Position numbers and translations under genes: made by a program. A model generated the notes under the pieces. That model was not told where the DNA came from and searched no databases. It saw only the letters and a program-made list of their open reading frames with translations. Of a DNA stretch of 45,875 nucleotides, positions 1 to 8,144 are shown piece after piece. The DNA is taken from contig JAVJQK010000018.1 of the NCBI GenBank assembly GCA_040218145.1, forward strand, positions 1 through 45,875. The letters run 5' to 3'. The DNA is from Sandaracinaceae bacterium. GTDB lineage: Bacteria; Myxococcota_A; Polyangia; Polyangiales; Sandaracinaceae. Numbering within the stretch: the first letter of the stretch is position 1; each line of letters begins with the position of its first letter.

Positions 1-80
1 GTCCGGTCACCCACCTGGCAGAGGGCGACGACCTCGGCCCTGAACTCCGGCGTGAACTTCCTTCGTTTTCTTTTCGGCAT
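1..80 (-). CDS. IS3-family transposase OrfA, N-terminal fragment (runs off the window)
   Basis: The minus strand reads MPKRKRRKFTPEFRAEVVAL and then CQVGDR before leaving the window. This is the typical start of the helix-turn-helix OrfA of IS3/IS911-type transposases, with a basic N-terminus followed by 'FTPEFRAEVV'. OrfA binds the terminal inverted repeats and is normally joined to the DDE-type OrfB by programmed -1 frameshifting. A GAGGAG ribosome binding site lies 6-7 bases before the ATG. Only 26 codons are visible, so whether the element is intact cannot be judged. The family call rests on a short but characteristic stretch. Confidence 0.75.
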   Translation of the reverse strand, partial: MPKRKRRKFTPEFRAEVVALCQVGDR

Positions 81-140
81 GGGACACTCCTCGCGCATCT
101 TCGCGCCTTCGGGGGTGTCCACGGAAGCGGGGGATCCTCA
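1..140 (-). mobile_element. End of an IS3-family insertion sequence
   Basis: Upstream of the transposase start, the minus strand runs through a segment beginning TGAGGATCCCCCGC, followed by a TGGACACC stretch. This resembles IS3-family terminal repeats, which usually begin with TG. The likely tip is base 140, because the microsatellite starts directly at 141. The opposite end and the target duplication lie outside the window, so the boundary is inferred. Confidence 0.55.
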
Positions 141-273
141 CTCCGCCTCCGCCTCCGCTTCCGCTTCCGCTTCCGCTTCCGCCTCCGCCTCCGCCTCCGC
201 CTCCGCTTCCGCTTCCGCTTCCGCTTCCGCTTCCGCCTCCGCCTCCGCTTCCGCCTCCGCCTCCGCCTCCGCC
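141..273. repeat. Hexanucleotide microsatellite, CTCCGC/TTCCGC, about 22 copies
   Basis: An almost unbroken run of 6-base units alternates in small blocks between CTCCGC and TTCCGC. It starts at the inferred tip of the insertion sequence and decays into imperfect GC-rich repeats after base 273. It would read as Ser-Ala or Ala-Glu repeats in some frames, but no start, signal or conserved domain supports a gene there. Confidence 0.9.
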
Positions 274-686
274 GCGTCCGCTGCCGCCTCGGCAGCCGCT
301 TCGGCAGTGGCGTCCGCTGCCGCATGGGCAGCCGCGTTCGCCTCGCGTCGGCCTCCGCGTCGGCCTCCGCGTCGGCTGCGCGTCGGCCTCCGCGTCGGCT
401 GCGCGTCGGCCTCCGCGTCGGCTGCGCCTTCCCCTCTGATGCTGCTGCCAGCCGCGTTCGCCTCCGCGTCGGCTGCGCCTCCGCCTCGGCTGCTGCTGCC
501 GCTGCTCCGACCGCCGGCGCGAGGGAGGGCGGCTTCGGGCTCGCCGGACGCTGGGTGGTCGCGGGTCCGAAAGGGCGGTGGGCCGGGGGGACCGATCACG
601 CTCGACCGAGCTGTCCTCGTCGCGCGTGGGTGCGCGCGGGGCTCGATTCGTCCGGCTCCCCCCGCGCCGTGTGCTAGGCCCTGGAC
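274..686. repeat. Degenerate GC-rich repeats upstream of the kinase, including three 23-bp units
   Basis: This gene-free stretch continues the simple-sequence tract. Three exact 23-bp units lie at 358-380, 381-403 and 404-426, each made of CGTCGG, CCTCCG, CGTCGG and CTGCG. A period of 23 is not a multiple of three, which argues against selection as codons. From about 500 the sequence becomes non-repetitive. It should contain the promoter of the kinase at 687; the only visible candidate is a weak TAGGCC hexamer at 675-680. Confidence 0.7.
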
Positions 687-2270
687 GTGCTCGAGCCTGG
701 AGACCTGCTCGAAGGCAAGTACCGTGTCCTTCGCCAGCTCGGCGCGGGCGGGATCGGCGCGGTCTACGAGGCGGAGGCCACGGACGTCGGGCGGCGGGTG
801 TGCGTCAAGACGTTGCAGGGGCGCTTCGCGAAGGACGCGACGATGCTGGCGCGCTTCCGGCGTGAGGCGAGGACGGCGGCCGCGATTCATCACCCCAACA
901 TCGTGGCGGTGTCGGCGTTCCATGACGGAACGGGCGGGGCGGGGTCGCCGCCTTTCCTGGTGATGGACCTGATCGAGGGGCAGACGCTCCACGCGCTGAT
1001 CCGGCAGACGCCGGGGATGGATCCGCCGCGGGTCGTGCGCATCCTGGCGCAGATCCTCGACGCGCTCGAGGCGGCGCACGGACACGGGGTGGTGCATCGG
1101 GATCTCAAACCGCACAACGTGATGCTGACGTCGACCCGCGCGATCGACGACTTCGTGCACGTGCTGGACTTCGGGCTGGCGGGGCTGCTCGACGATCACC
1201 GGCGCGAGCACTTGACGATGACCGGCCAGATGCTCGGGACGCCCGGCTTCATGGCGCCGGAGCAGGTCGAGGGGCAGCGGGTGGATGTGCGGTCGGATGT
1301 CTTCGCCGTCGGCGTCATCGGGTATGTCATGTTGACGGGCAAGCTGCCCTTCGGGGGAGAGACGGGGCCGGAGAGGCTGGTCGCGCTCCTCGAGAACCCG
1401 GCCGCGCCGCTGCGGCAGAGCCGGCCCGATGTGGACGCGGAGCTCGCCGCGATCCTGCACTGCGCGCTCGAGAAGGAGCCGTCGCGTCGGCACGCGTCGG
1501 CGAGCGCGATGCGGACCGCTCTGAGCCGGTGGGCGCGCCGCGCGATCCCGGAGGCGGCGGCGGTCCCGGCGACCGCCCCCCCGCGCCCCGCGCCCACCGC
1601 CGTGATGAAGGCCGCGAGGGAGAGCGAGCGCGACTCGCCGAGGAACGCCGCGCGTGAGGGCGGACGACTCGAGCGCCCCGGGTTGGATGGCCACGCCGCG
1701 CCCAGGCGACGCGTGACCGAGGCGCTGGCAGGCGCGTCGGAGCCGCCCCTCCGCGCTCGCCAGGTGCGTGCGTTCGCCGCGCGCCCGATGCCGATCGCGG
1801 CCGGCCGCGCGGCGTCGAGCCCGCAGGGGAGGCGTGGCTCGGCTGCCCCGCGGGCGCGATCGGCGCGGCCAGGCCCGAACGGCGCGCATGCCGTCGCCGG
1901 CGCGACGTCGCTCCCACCGCCTGCCTCGGCCCCGGCGCGCGAGGTGCCCGGCAAGCGAGTGGCGCTGCTCGGCGTCGGAGCCGCGCTCGCGGTGCTGCTG
2001 GCCTTGTCCGCGGGCGCGCTCGTCGTCGCGGTGGTCTCTCGGTCCACCGCGCCCGCGAGCGCGCACACGGCCCGCGAGGTCGGTCCGAAGTCACGAAGCA
2101 TGAAACCGATGGAGGCAGCGTCGATGGAGGCGGCGTCGATGGAGGCGGCGCCGCTGCCCGAGGGGAACGGGCTCCGACCTCCGTCTCCCGTCGCGTCGAC
2201 GCCCGCGGCGCCCGCGGCCGTCGCGCCGGTGCCCGTGGAGGTGCCGGGCGCTCCGGCCGAGCGGGAGTAG
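687..2270 (+). CDS. Membrane-anchored Hanks-type Ser/Thr protein kinase
   Basis: This 527-residue kinase phosphorylates Ser/Thr on unknown targets. The catalytic domain (about 11-280) has the glycine loop LGAGGIGAVY (18-27), the ATP-anchoring Lys41, the catalytic loop HRDLKPHN (137-144), DFG (161-163) and APE (190-192), so it should be active. A long Pro/Ala/Arg-rich linker leads to one transmembrane helix at about 425-450. A short exported tail follows and includes three MEAAS-type repeats (475-489). The start is the GTG at 687, placing MLEPGDLLEG just before the first kinase strand. There is no recognisable sensor domain in the tail, so the signal is unknown. It seems to be transcribed alone. 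Confidence 0.93.
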   Translation: MLEPGDLLEGKYRVLRQLGAGGIGAVYEAEATDVGRRVCVKTLQGRFAKDATMLARFRREARTAAAIHHPNIVAVSAFHDGTGGAGSPPFLVMDLIEGQTLHALIRQTPGMDPPRVVRILAQILDALEAAHGHGVVHRDLKPHNVMLTSTRAIDDFVHVLDFGLAGLLDDHRREHLTMTGQMLGTPGFMAPEQVEGQRVDVRSDVFAVGVIGYVMLTGKLPFGGETGPERLVALLENPAAPLRQSRPDVDAELAAILHCALEKEPSRRHASASAMRTALSRWARRAIPEAAAVPATAPPRPAPTAVMKAARESERDSPRNAAREGGRLERPGLDGHAAPRRRVTEALAGASEPPLRARQVRAFAARPMPIAAGRAASSPQGRRGSAAPRARSARPGPNGAHAVAGATSLPPPASAPAREVPGKRVALLGVGAALAVLLALSAGALVVAVVSRSTAPASAHTAREVGPKSRSMKPMEAASMEAASMEAAPLPEGNGLRPPSPVASTPAAPAAVAPVPVEVPGAPAERE

Positions 2271-2535
2271 CGCCCGGCCCCAGCCACTCCGGGAGGGACG
2301 GCTTCGGCGCCGAGCGCGGGCTCGGCTGCACCGCGCGCGCCCTGCATCTGCTGTCGTTCTTCCCCTACCTGTCGGATCGGTAGGGTGAGGAGCTGGCCGC
2401 CTGAGCTTGGTGTCGGGCTCGCTCGCGCACGAGCAGGCGGCCTTCCGGACCTGCTCAGTCCGGGGCCTCGCGGGGAGGGCTGCGTTTGCAGCGGCGCTGA
2501 CTGTGCCCCCGACGGAACCGCGGCATACTCGGGAT
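2271..2535. other. Intergenic region with two 7-bp inverted repeats
   Basis: No gene is supported in this 265-base gap. CCCTACC (2363-2369) pairs with GGTAGGG (2379-2385), and GAGCAGG (2431-2437) pairs with CCTGCTC (2450-2456). Either could form a terminator stem after the kinase, though neither is followed by a T run, or act as a protein binding site for the next gene. Confidence 0.4.
2524..2529 (+). promoter_or_regulatory. Putative -10 element, CATACT
   Basis: The hexamer ends six bases before the GTG start at 2536, so transcription would begin at or next to the start codon. No clear -35 was found. Confidence 0.35.
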
Positions 2536-3072
2536 GTGCGAGCGCATCTCGGCATCTTCGTCGCGTTCCTCCTGGCGAGCGTGGCCAGCGCGCAGGTCTC
2601 TGCGCCCGATCCTCGATACGGCGGGACCTATCGGTTCGACGGGAGCGAGGAGGACGGTCGGCGCCGGGTTCGCAGCGCGATCGAGCCCGCCCTCGCTCGC
2701 ATGAACCCCCTGATGCGGGCCATCGCCGAGCGGCGGCTCGACCAGAGCGTGCCCGTCGCGCGGCGCATCATCGTCGCGCTGAACGGCGACCGCATCTCGG
2801 TCCGCTACGAGGGTGAGCAGAGCCGCACGTTCGAGAGCCGCGCCGGGCATCCTCGAACGGTGGAGGCGCGAGACGGCCGCGAGGCGCGCCTGACGCAGCT
2901 CTTCCGCGACGGCCACCTCGAGCAGGTCTTCGAGGGCGAGAACGGTCGCATGTACAACGTCTTCCAGCTCGCCGAGGACGGCCGCCGCCTCACGCTGGAG
3001 GTGGTGATGACCGGCGAGCGGCTCGAGCAGCCGATCCGCGTGCAGCTCCCCTACGTGCGGGCCGGGGGCTGA
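2536..3072 (+). CDS. Exported protein of unknown function
   Basis: I do not recognise a family. From the GTG at 2536 the 178-residue product has a short charged start, a hydrophobic core and a signal-peptidase I site after ASVASAQ (about residue 20), so it should be periplasmic. The mature part is rich in Arg and Glu and predicted to be mostly beta-strand ('DGHLEQVFEGENGRMYNVF'), with no cysteines or membrane segments. The reading frame is open further upstream, but those codons encode no signal peptide, so the later GTG is preferred. A putative -10 sits directly before it. It has no obvious operon partner. Confidence 0.75.
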   Translation: MRAHLGIFVAFLLASVASAQVSAPDPRYGGTYRFDGSEEDGRRRVRSAIEPALARMNPLMRAIAERRLDQSVPVARRIIVALNGDRISVRYEGEQSRTFESRAGHPRTVEARDGREARLTQLFRDGHLEQVFEGENGRMYNVFQLAEDGRRLTLEVVMTGERLEQPIRVQLPYVRAGG

Positions 3073-3143
3073 GTCGCCGCGGTCGATGGTCGCACGCGAA
3101 GCTGCGGGTCGCTCGAGGCGTTTCCAGCGGCCTCGCTCCGGGT

Positions 3144-3149
3144 TAGGGT
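3144..3149 (+). promoter_or_regulatory. Putative promoter, TTTCCA-17-TAGGGT
   Basis: TAGGGT ends six bases before the ATG at 3156, and TTTCCA at 3121-3126 is a 4/6 match to a -35 at 17-bp spacing. This predicts a leaderless transcript. Confidence 0.4.
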
Positions 3150-3155
3150 TCGCGC

Positions 3156-3713
3156 ATGAAGAAGCACGGTTGGCTCTGGCTCGCTCTCGGGTTGATGGCT
3201 TGCGGCGGCGGCGGCGCGAGCAGCGGCGGCGGCGATGACGATCTGGGCGACGACGAGCTGTCGTTCGACACGAGCGGCGACGAGGTGGAGCCGGGCCACG
3301 AGATGCGCGGGAGCGCGATCGAGATGATCGGCATCAACCCACCCGAGCGGCCGTGGTCGGAGATGAGCCACGACGAGAAGGAGTGGGACATGGTCGGCCG
3401 GTTCCAGCCGATCTTCGCGGAGCTCTTCCGGACGCACGACGCGGAGGAGTTCCCCGAGGTCGGTTGTGAGACCTGCCACGGCGACGACATGCGGGATCGT
3501 GAGTTCGCGATGCCCAACCCGTCTCTGCCCCCCGTGCCGCCGGCGTCGAGCCCGGCCTACGAGATCATGCGCGACGCCCACCCCGAGGACATGCAGTTCA
3601 TGGAGGAGCACGTGACGCCGGCGATGCAGACCATGCTGGGCATGGGCGCGACGTTCACCTGCAACGGCTGCCACCCCGGGCCCGGGTCGGCCGAGGTGCC
3701 GACCACCTTCTGA
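3156..3713 (+). CDS. Small acidic lipoprotein with two CxxCH haem-binding motifs
   Basis: The 185-residue product has a lipoprotein signal with lipobox LMAC (Cys16), then a Gly/Ser- and Asp/Glu-rich linker. Two CxxCH motifs follow: CETCH (104-108) and CNGCH (169-173). These are the signatures of covalently bound c-type haem, so this is probably a periplasmic-facing di-haem electron carrier. Spacing and sequence do not match a standard cytochrome c fold that I can name. Met residues between the motifs (for example 145, 149, 157, 160) could be axial ligands. The stop is six bases before the RecQ-like helicase start, so the two may be co-transcribed although no functional link is evident. Confidence 0.82.
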   Translation: MKKHGWLWLALGLMACGGGGASSGGGDDDLGDDELSFDTSGDEVEPGHEMRGSAIEMIGINPPERPWSEMSHDEKEWDMVGRFQPIFAELFRTHDAEEFPEVGCETCHGDDMRDREFAMPNPSLPPVPPASSPAYEIMRDAHPEDMQFMEEHVTPAMQTMLGMGATFTCNGCHPGPGSAEVPTTF

Positions 3714-3719
3714 GCCGCG

Positions 3720-5486
3720 ATGGGGCGACGCCGGGGGAAGAAGCGCCGCCCCGAGGAGGGGCTCGAGGCGAACCTCGCCGGGGCGAGGGTGGTGGCGAAG
3801 GAGCGCTTCGGGGTCAAACGCCTTCACCCCGAGCAGGAGCGGGCGCTCGAGGCGGTGCTCGCGGGGCGCGACACGCTCGTCGTGCTCCCGACGGGCTACG
3901 GCAAGTCGCTCATCTATCAAGCGGCCGCGATGCTCCTCGACCGGCCGGTGATCACGGTCTCGCCGCTCATCGCGCTGATGCGCGACCAGGAGCGGAAGCT
4001 GCGCGCGGTCGGGGCGCCGGTGATCCGGCTCGACAGCACGCTGAAGGCGAGCACGCGGCGACAGTCGCTCGACCGCCTCCGGAAGGGGGGCAAGCTCATC
4101 GTGCTCACCACCCCCGAGACCCTCGAGTCGGAGGCGGTGAGGCCCTACCTCGAGGAGGCGCGGCCCGGGCTCCTCTGCGTCGACGAGGCGCACTGCATCT
4201 CGGAGTGGGGGCACGACTTCCGCCCCGCCTATCTGCGCCTCGGGAGCGAGCGTCGTCGGCTCGGTATCCCGTCGGCGCTGGCGCTCACCGCGACGGCCAC
4301 GCCGAGGGTGACCGAGGACATCGCCGCGCGCCTCGAGCTGCACGAGCCGCTCGTCGTGCGGGCGCCGCCGCACCGCGGGAACCTCGAGCTCTCGGTCGAG
4401 ATCACGCCGGGCAACATGAAGTACGAGGTCGCGGGGAAGCTGCTGCGAAAGCTCCCCCGGCCCGGCGTGGTGTACTGCGCGACGACCAAGGCGGTCGACG
4501 AGCTCTTCGCCGCGCTGACCCGCGCGCGCATCCCGGTGGCTCGCTACCACGGGAAGATGAAGACGAAGGAGCGCACGGCCTCCCAGAAGCGCTTCATGAA
4601 GAAGGGCAAGCAGGTGGTCATGGTGGCCACCAGCGCCTTCGGCATGGGCATCGACAAGGCGGACATCCGCTACATCGTGCACTTCCAGACGCCGGGCTCG
4701 CTCGAGCAGTACGTGCAGGAGGCGGGGCGGGCAGGGCGCGATGGGAAGAAGTCTCGCTGTGTTCTGTTGTTCGACCCGTCCGATCTGGAGATCCAGGAGT
4801 TCCTGCAGAAGCAGAGCCGGCCGACCGGCGCGCAGCTGCGGCGGGTGGGGCGCGCCCTCGCGGCGTGGGCGGCCGACGAGCGGAGCGTGACCGCGAAGGA
4901 GCTGGCCCTCTCGGCCGAGGTCCCGTCCAACATCGCGAAGGTGGTCTGCGCGCAGCTCGAGCAGCTCGGGCTCGTGGAGCTGGAGAAGCGGCGCTGGAGG
5001 CCGCGCGCGCACCCCGCGGAGCTGCTGACGAGCGCCGAGGACCTGGCCGAGCGGTTCGAGATCCAGCGGCAGGAGGACGCGCGCCGGCTCCGCGCGTTGC
5101 CCGACTACGCCCGCACGGAGGGTTGCCGTTCGGTGTTCATCCGGCGCTGGTTCGGCGAGGAGGATCCCCCGCGGTGCGGGCGCTGCGATCGCTGCAAGCT
5201 CGAGCGGAAGCTCAGCCGCGCCGCCGCGGACATGGTCGAGCGGGCCGAGCGCGCGGCCGACACGGGGGGAGAGATCGAGGCCCGCCCTCGCCGAGCGAAG
5301 AAGCCCGACGCAGCGCCGAAGCGGCGCCGACGTCGACGCCGGCGAGAGAAGAAGGGAGAGGGCCGGCGCCGCGCGCCGAAGGGCTCGAAGCGCGGCGATG
5401 GCGAGCGCAGGAGCTCGGCCGACGAGAAGAAGGGGAAGAAGCGGAAGAAGCCGAAGACGGCAAAGAAGCCGAAGAAGCGGGACTGA
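3720..5486 (+). CDS. recQ: RecQ-type ATP-dependent DNA helicase
   Basis: This 588-residue superfamily 2 helicase unwinds DNA 3' to 5' in repair and recombination. Visible motifs are Walker A LPTGYGKS (56-63), motif II DEAH (155-158) followed by CISEWGHDFR, motif III TATATP (190-195), and motif VI QEAGRAGRDG (333-342). A RecQ zinc-binding region has Cys469, Cys486, Cys489 and Cys492. The terminal HRDC domain is missing. In its place there is a very basic tail of about 90 residues (from about 500) made largely of Lys/Arg runs, probably for nonspecific DNA binding. The start at 3720 lies six bases after the preceding stop. The gene symbol reflects family, since paralogues may exist elsewhere. 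Confidence 0.93.
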   Translation: MGRRRGKKRRPEEGLEANLAGARVVAKERFGVKRLHPEQERALEAVLAGRDTLVVLPTGYGKSLIYQAAAMLLDRPVITVSPLIALMRDQERKLRAVGAPVIRLDSTLKASTRRQSLDRLRKGGKLIVLTTPETLESEAVRPYLEEARPGLLCVDEAHCISEWGHDFRPAYLRLGSERRRLGIPSALALTATATPRVTEDIAARLELHEPLVVRAPPHRGNLELSVEITPGNMKYEVAGKLLRKLPRPGVVYCATTKAVDELFAALTRARIPVARYHGKMKTKERTASQKRFMKKGKQVVMVATSAFGMGIDKADIRYIVHFQTPGSLEQYVQEAGRAGRDGKKSRCVLLFDPSDLEIQEFLQKQSRPTGAQLRRVGRALAAWAADERSVTAKELALSAEVPSNIAKVVCAQLEQLGLVELEKRRWRPRAHPAELLTSAEDLAERFEIQRQEDARRLRALPDYARTEGCRSVFIRRWFGEEDPPRCGRCDRCKLERKLSRAAADMVERAERAADTGGEIEARPRRAKKPDAAPKRRRRRRRREKKGEGRRRAPKGSKRGDGERRSSADEKKGKKRKKPKTAKKPKKRD

Positions 5487-5544
5487 CGGAGTCCACGCCC
5501 CAACCCGGGTTGACGTCCTCGTGCGTCCGGCCGACTCTCGCCGC

Positions 5545-6438
5545 ATGTCTCGCCTCCTCGCGTCGACGGCGCTCGCGTGCTTGCTCACGTGCCTCCTCAC
5601 CGCTCCGGCCGCCGCGCAGCGCCGAGTGGAGGTCGCCCCCGATCGGCTCGCGCCTCTCACCTCGGAGGGCTCGGTCGAGCTCGGCTTCTTCACCGGCTCC
5701 GTCGGGGCGTTGGGGGTCGACGCGGTCAGCGGGCTGCTCCGGGCCCGGCTGGTCTTCGATCAGACCATCGAGGTCGGCCTCGTGGCGGGCTGGGGGTGGG
5801 CCGAGGTCGACATCGGCGGCGTCTCCGCCGACGCCGCCTCCGCCGCGAACCCGCTCCTCTACGGGGGGCTCGTGCTGCACGACGACCACACGTGGCGGGT
5901 CCGCTTGAACGGCGGGCTCGCCTTGCCCGCCGCGCCCGACGAGGACCGGGCTGCTGCCGTCGTCGGGCTCAACGCCGGGACGCGCGGCCTCGCGGAGCTC
6001 TGGCTCTGGGCTCCGTCCCGTCTCTCGGTGGTGCCCGGAGCCCAGATCGAGGCCGTCCCCGTCGAGTTCCTCTACCTCGAGGGCTCGCTGCGGACGGGCC
6101 TCCTCTTCCCGCTCGCGGAACGCCCGACCATCGCCTTCGACACCGCGGGCGAGGTCGACGTCTCCATCGAGAGCCAGTTCACCGCCGCCTTCCACCACCC
6201 GAACGTGCTCGGCGGTGGACGCCTGCGCGCGGTGTTCATCCCGACGCTCGACGAAGACCGGGACCGCGCCCAGCTCTCGATGGATCTGTTCGTCCGCGGC
6301 ATCGGCCGGGTCAACGACGCGGAGCTCTTCGCCGAGTGGCGCCTCCTGATGAACCTCGACGACGACCTCGGCTTCGCGTTCGATCAGGGCAAGGTCTGGG
6401 GCATGTTCTTCGTGTTCGGCGGGGGCTTGCTCCCCTGA
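5545..6438 (+). CDS. Putative outer-membrane beta-barrel protein
   Basis: This 297-residue protein has a signal peptide (MSRLLASTALACLLTCLLTA, cleavage near APAAAQ). It then shows many short alternating hydrophobic/polar stretches rich in Gly and aromatic residues, ending in a hydrophobic 'GMFFVFGGGLLP'. That pattern suits a small outer-membrane beta-barrel, but I cannot name a family. The ATG at 5545 is chosen because it puts the signal peptide at the N-terminus; 49 open codons upstream are Arg-rich and not signal-like. It follows the helicase by 58 bases on the same strand. Confidence 0.7.
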   Translation: MSRLLASTALACLLTCLLTAPAAAQRRVEVAPDRLAPLTSEGSVELGFFTGSVGALGVDAVSGLLRARLVFDQTIEVGLVAGWGWAEVDIGGVSADAASAANPLLYGGLVLHDDHTWRVRLNGGLALPAAPDEDRAAAVVGLNAGTRGLAELWLWAPSRLSVVPGAQIEAVPVEFLYLEGSLRTGLLFPLAERPTIAFDTAGEVDVSIESQFTAAFHHPNVLGGGRLRAVFIPTLDEDRDRAQLSMDLFVRGIGRVNDAELFAEWRLLMNLDDDLGFAFDQGKVWGMFFVFGGGLLP

Positions 6439-6518
6439 GGGGGGGCTTCGAGCGGGCTGTGAGGCGGGCGTAAGCCGGGGCTCTGCGACGACGCACGCGC
6501 GCGGGCGGCGTGTGCCTC

Positions 6519-6524
6519 TACAAT
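6519..6524 (+). promoter_or_regulatory. Putative -10 element, TACAAT
   Basis: This 5/6 match to TATAAT ends nine bases before the ATG at 6534, predicting a transcript with at most a few leader bases. Confidence 0.45.
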
Positions 6525-6533
6525 GGCGCCAGC

Positions 6534-8132
6534 ATGCGCGCTCTGTTGCTCTGTCTCCTGCTCGCGTCCGGATGTGACGGCGAGGTCGCCCCGGACGCTG
6601 GCTCCGATCCTGTCGACGCCGGCGCCGACGACGCGGGCCCCGGGGACGCGGGCCCGCCGATCGTCGACCTCTGCGACCCCGGCGCCGATCCCGGGCCGTT
6701 CCCTGCCCCCGACGCGTGGGCGCCCAACCGCGGGCCGGGCGGGCCCAGCGCGACCTTCGAGGAGGGGGCGCTCTACGCGAACTGCGCCTTCCTCGACGGC
6801 GGAGAGCTGGACACGAGCGACCACCACAACCTGGTCACCATGTACGACGGCTACCTGCTCATGCCGTGGGCGCCGGAGTACGGCTCGGGCGGGCTGACCT
6901 TCTGGGAGTTCGACGACCCGTGCGATCCGGTCGTGGTCGGCTCGGGGCACTCGGGCAGCATGCGCGAGACGCACGCCATCGGCTTCTCCCAGCTCGACGG
7001 GCGCTGGGCGGTGGTCGACCAGCTCGGGCTCGCGCTCAGCGAGGGGCGGGGCGGCATCCAGTTCTGGGACGTGAGCGACCCGACGGCGCCCGAGGCGGTG
7101 CGGGATCTCGAGCTGCCAGGATTCGTCTACCCGGACGCGTACGCGCGCGTGACGCTGAGCGTGTTCTGGCAGGTGCCCTACGTGTACGTCGCCGGGGCCG
7201 ACAACGGCGTGTACATCGTCGACGCCGCGAACCCGCGCCAGCCGCGCTTCATCGGGCAGTACGTCTTCGACCCGATCCTCCGCGTGGGCCAGGTGCAGGT
7301 GATCGGGAACCTGCTCATCGCCACCGCGGCCGAGGGGCCGCGCACGGTGCTGCTCGACGTGAGCGACCCCGAGGATCCGCAGCCGCTCCCGGGGGGCGAC
7401 TTCCTCTCGACCGACGGCGAGGGGCGCGCGCGGGAGGCGTACTTCACGAACTTCGTGGGCGGCCACGTCTACTACGCCAACAAGGACGGCGGCGGCGGCC
7501 TCGTCGTGTGGGACGTGCGCGACCCGCGCGCGCCCGCGTACGCCGGGAGCCACATCTCCGATGGCAATGGAGGTTACGTCTTCGTGCAGCACGACCTCGC
7601 GTTCGTCGGCGAGTCACGCTTCGCCGCGATCTATGACGTCTCGGATCTGTCGAACATCACCGAGGTCACGCGCCTCCAGCTCGAGGGGGACCTCGACACC
7701 GTCACGCCCATCGGCAACGTGGCGGTGCTGAGCGTCGACGACGACGCGAACCCGGACCAGGGGAGCGCGGTGGCTCCCTTCGCCACGACGCCCGATGCGC
7801 AGGGCCCGGCCGTGCGCTGGACCTGGCCGGAGGACGGGGCGACGGAGCTGCGGACGACGTCGCGGATCGGGCTGAGCCTCGACGAGCTGATCGACGTGAG
7901 GTCGGCGCACGAGGGCTCGGTGCGGCTCTATCGGAGCGGCGCCGACCCGGACGCGGGCCGCGTGCCCGCGGTGGTCAGCGCGCAGGAGGCGATCGTGAAC
8001 GTGCACCCCCGCTGCGCCCTCGCGCCGAACACCGAGTACACGGTGGAGGTCATGGCCGGCGGGATCGTGGACTTCAACGGCAACGCGATCGCGGAGACCG
8101 CGCGCTTCACCTTCACGACCGGCCCGGAGTAG
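6534..8132 (+). CDS. Lipoprotein with LVIVD-type beta-propeller and C-terminal Ig-like domain
   Basis: The 532-residue product has lipobox LASGC (Cys14) and then a 'DAG'-rich linker (about 20-50). Multiple repeats of the form 'FWDVSDPTAPEAVRDLELPG' and 'LLDVSDPEDPQPLPG' (about 110-420) are typical of LVIVD/YVTN-type propellers on bacterial surfaces. The last 100 residues ('PNTEYTVEVMAGGIVDFNGN') resemble SbsA/Big_5 Ig-like domains. It probably acts as a binding or scaffold protein on the cell surface. The start at 6534 puts the signal peptide first. The next gene begins 12 bases after its stop and encodes another propeller lipoprotein, so the two probably form an operon. Confidence 0.82.
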   Translation: MRALLLCLLLASGCDGEVAPDAGSDPVDAGADDAGPGDAGPPIVDLCDPGADPGPFPAPDAWAPNRGPGGPSATFEEGALYANCAFLDGGELDTSDHHNLVTMYDGYLLMPWAPEYGSGGLTFWEFDDPCDPVVVGSGHSGSMRETHAIGFSQLDGRWAVVDQLGLALSEGRGGIQFWDVSDPTAPEAVRDLELPGFVYPDAYARVTLSVFWQVPYVYVAGADNGVYIVDAANPRQPRFIGQYVFDPILRVGQVQVIGNLLIATAAEGPRTVLLDVSDPEDPQPLPGGDFLSTDGEGRAREAYFTNFVGGHVYYANKDGGGGLVVWDVRDPRAPAYAGSHISDGNGGYVFVQHDLAFVGESRFAAIYDVSDLSNITEVTRLQLEGDLDTVTPIGNVAVLSVDDDANPDQGSAVAPFATTPDAQGPAVRWTWPEDGATELRTTSRIGLSLDELIDVRSAHEGSVRLYRSGADPDAGRVPAVVSAQEAIVNVHPRCALAPNTEYTVEVMAGGIVDFNGNAIAETARFTFTTGPE

Positions 8133-8144
8133 CCGCGGACCCCC

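Noticed and set aside
141-480. Ser-Ala repeat protein on the plus strand
   Set aside because: The only start codons lie in the insertion-sequence end, there is no signal or ribosome binding site, and the nearby 23-bp repeat does not preserve frame.
138-2066. Long open minus-strand frame ending in Ala-Glu repeats across the microsatellite and the first kinase
   Set aside because: It is antisense to a kinase with all catalytic motifs, is Arg/Pro-rich without a domain or signal, and its repeats come from the microsatellite. High GC keeps many frames open.
3051-5693. An 880-codon open frame antisense to the helicase
   Set aside because: It is a shadow of the RecQ-like gene, with composition set by third-position GC and no recognisable domain.
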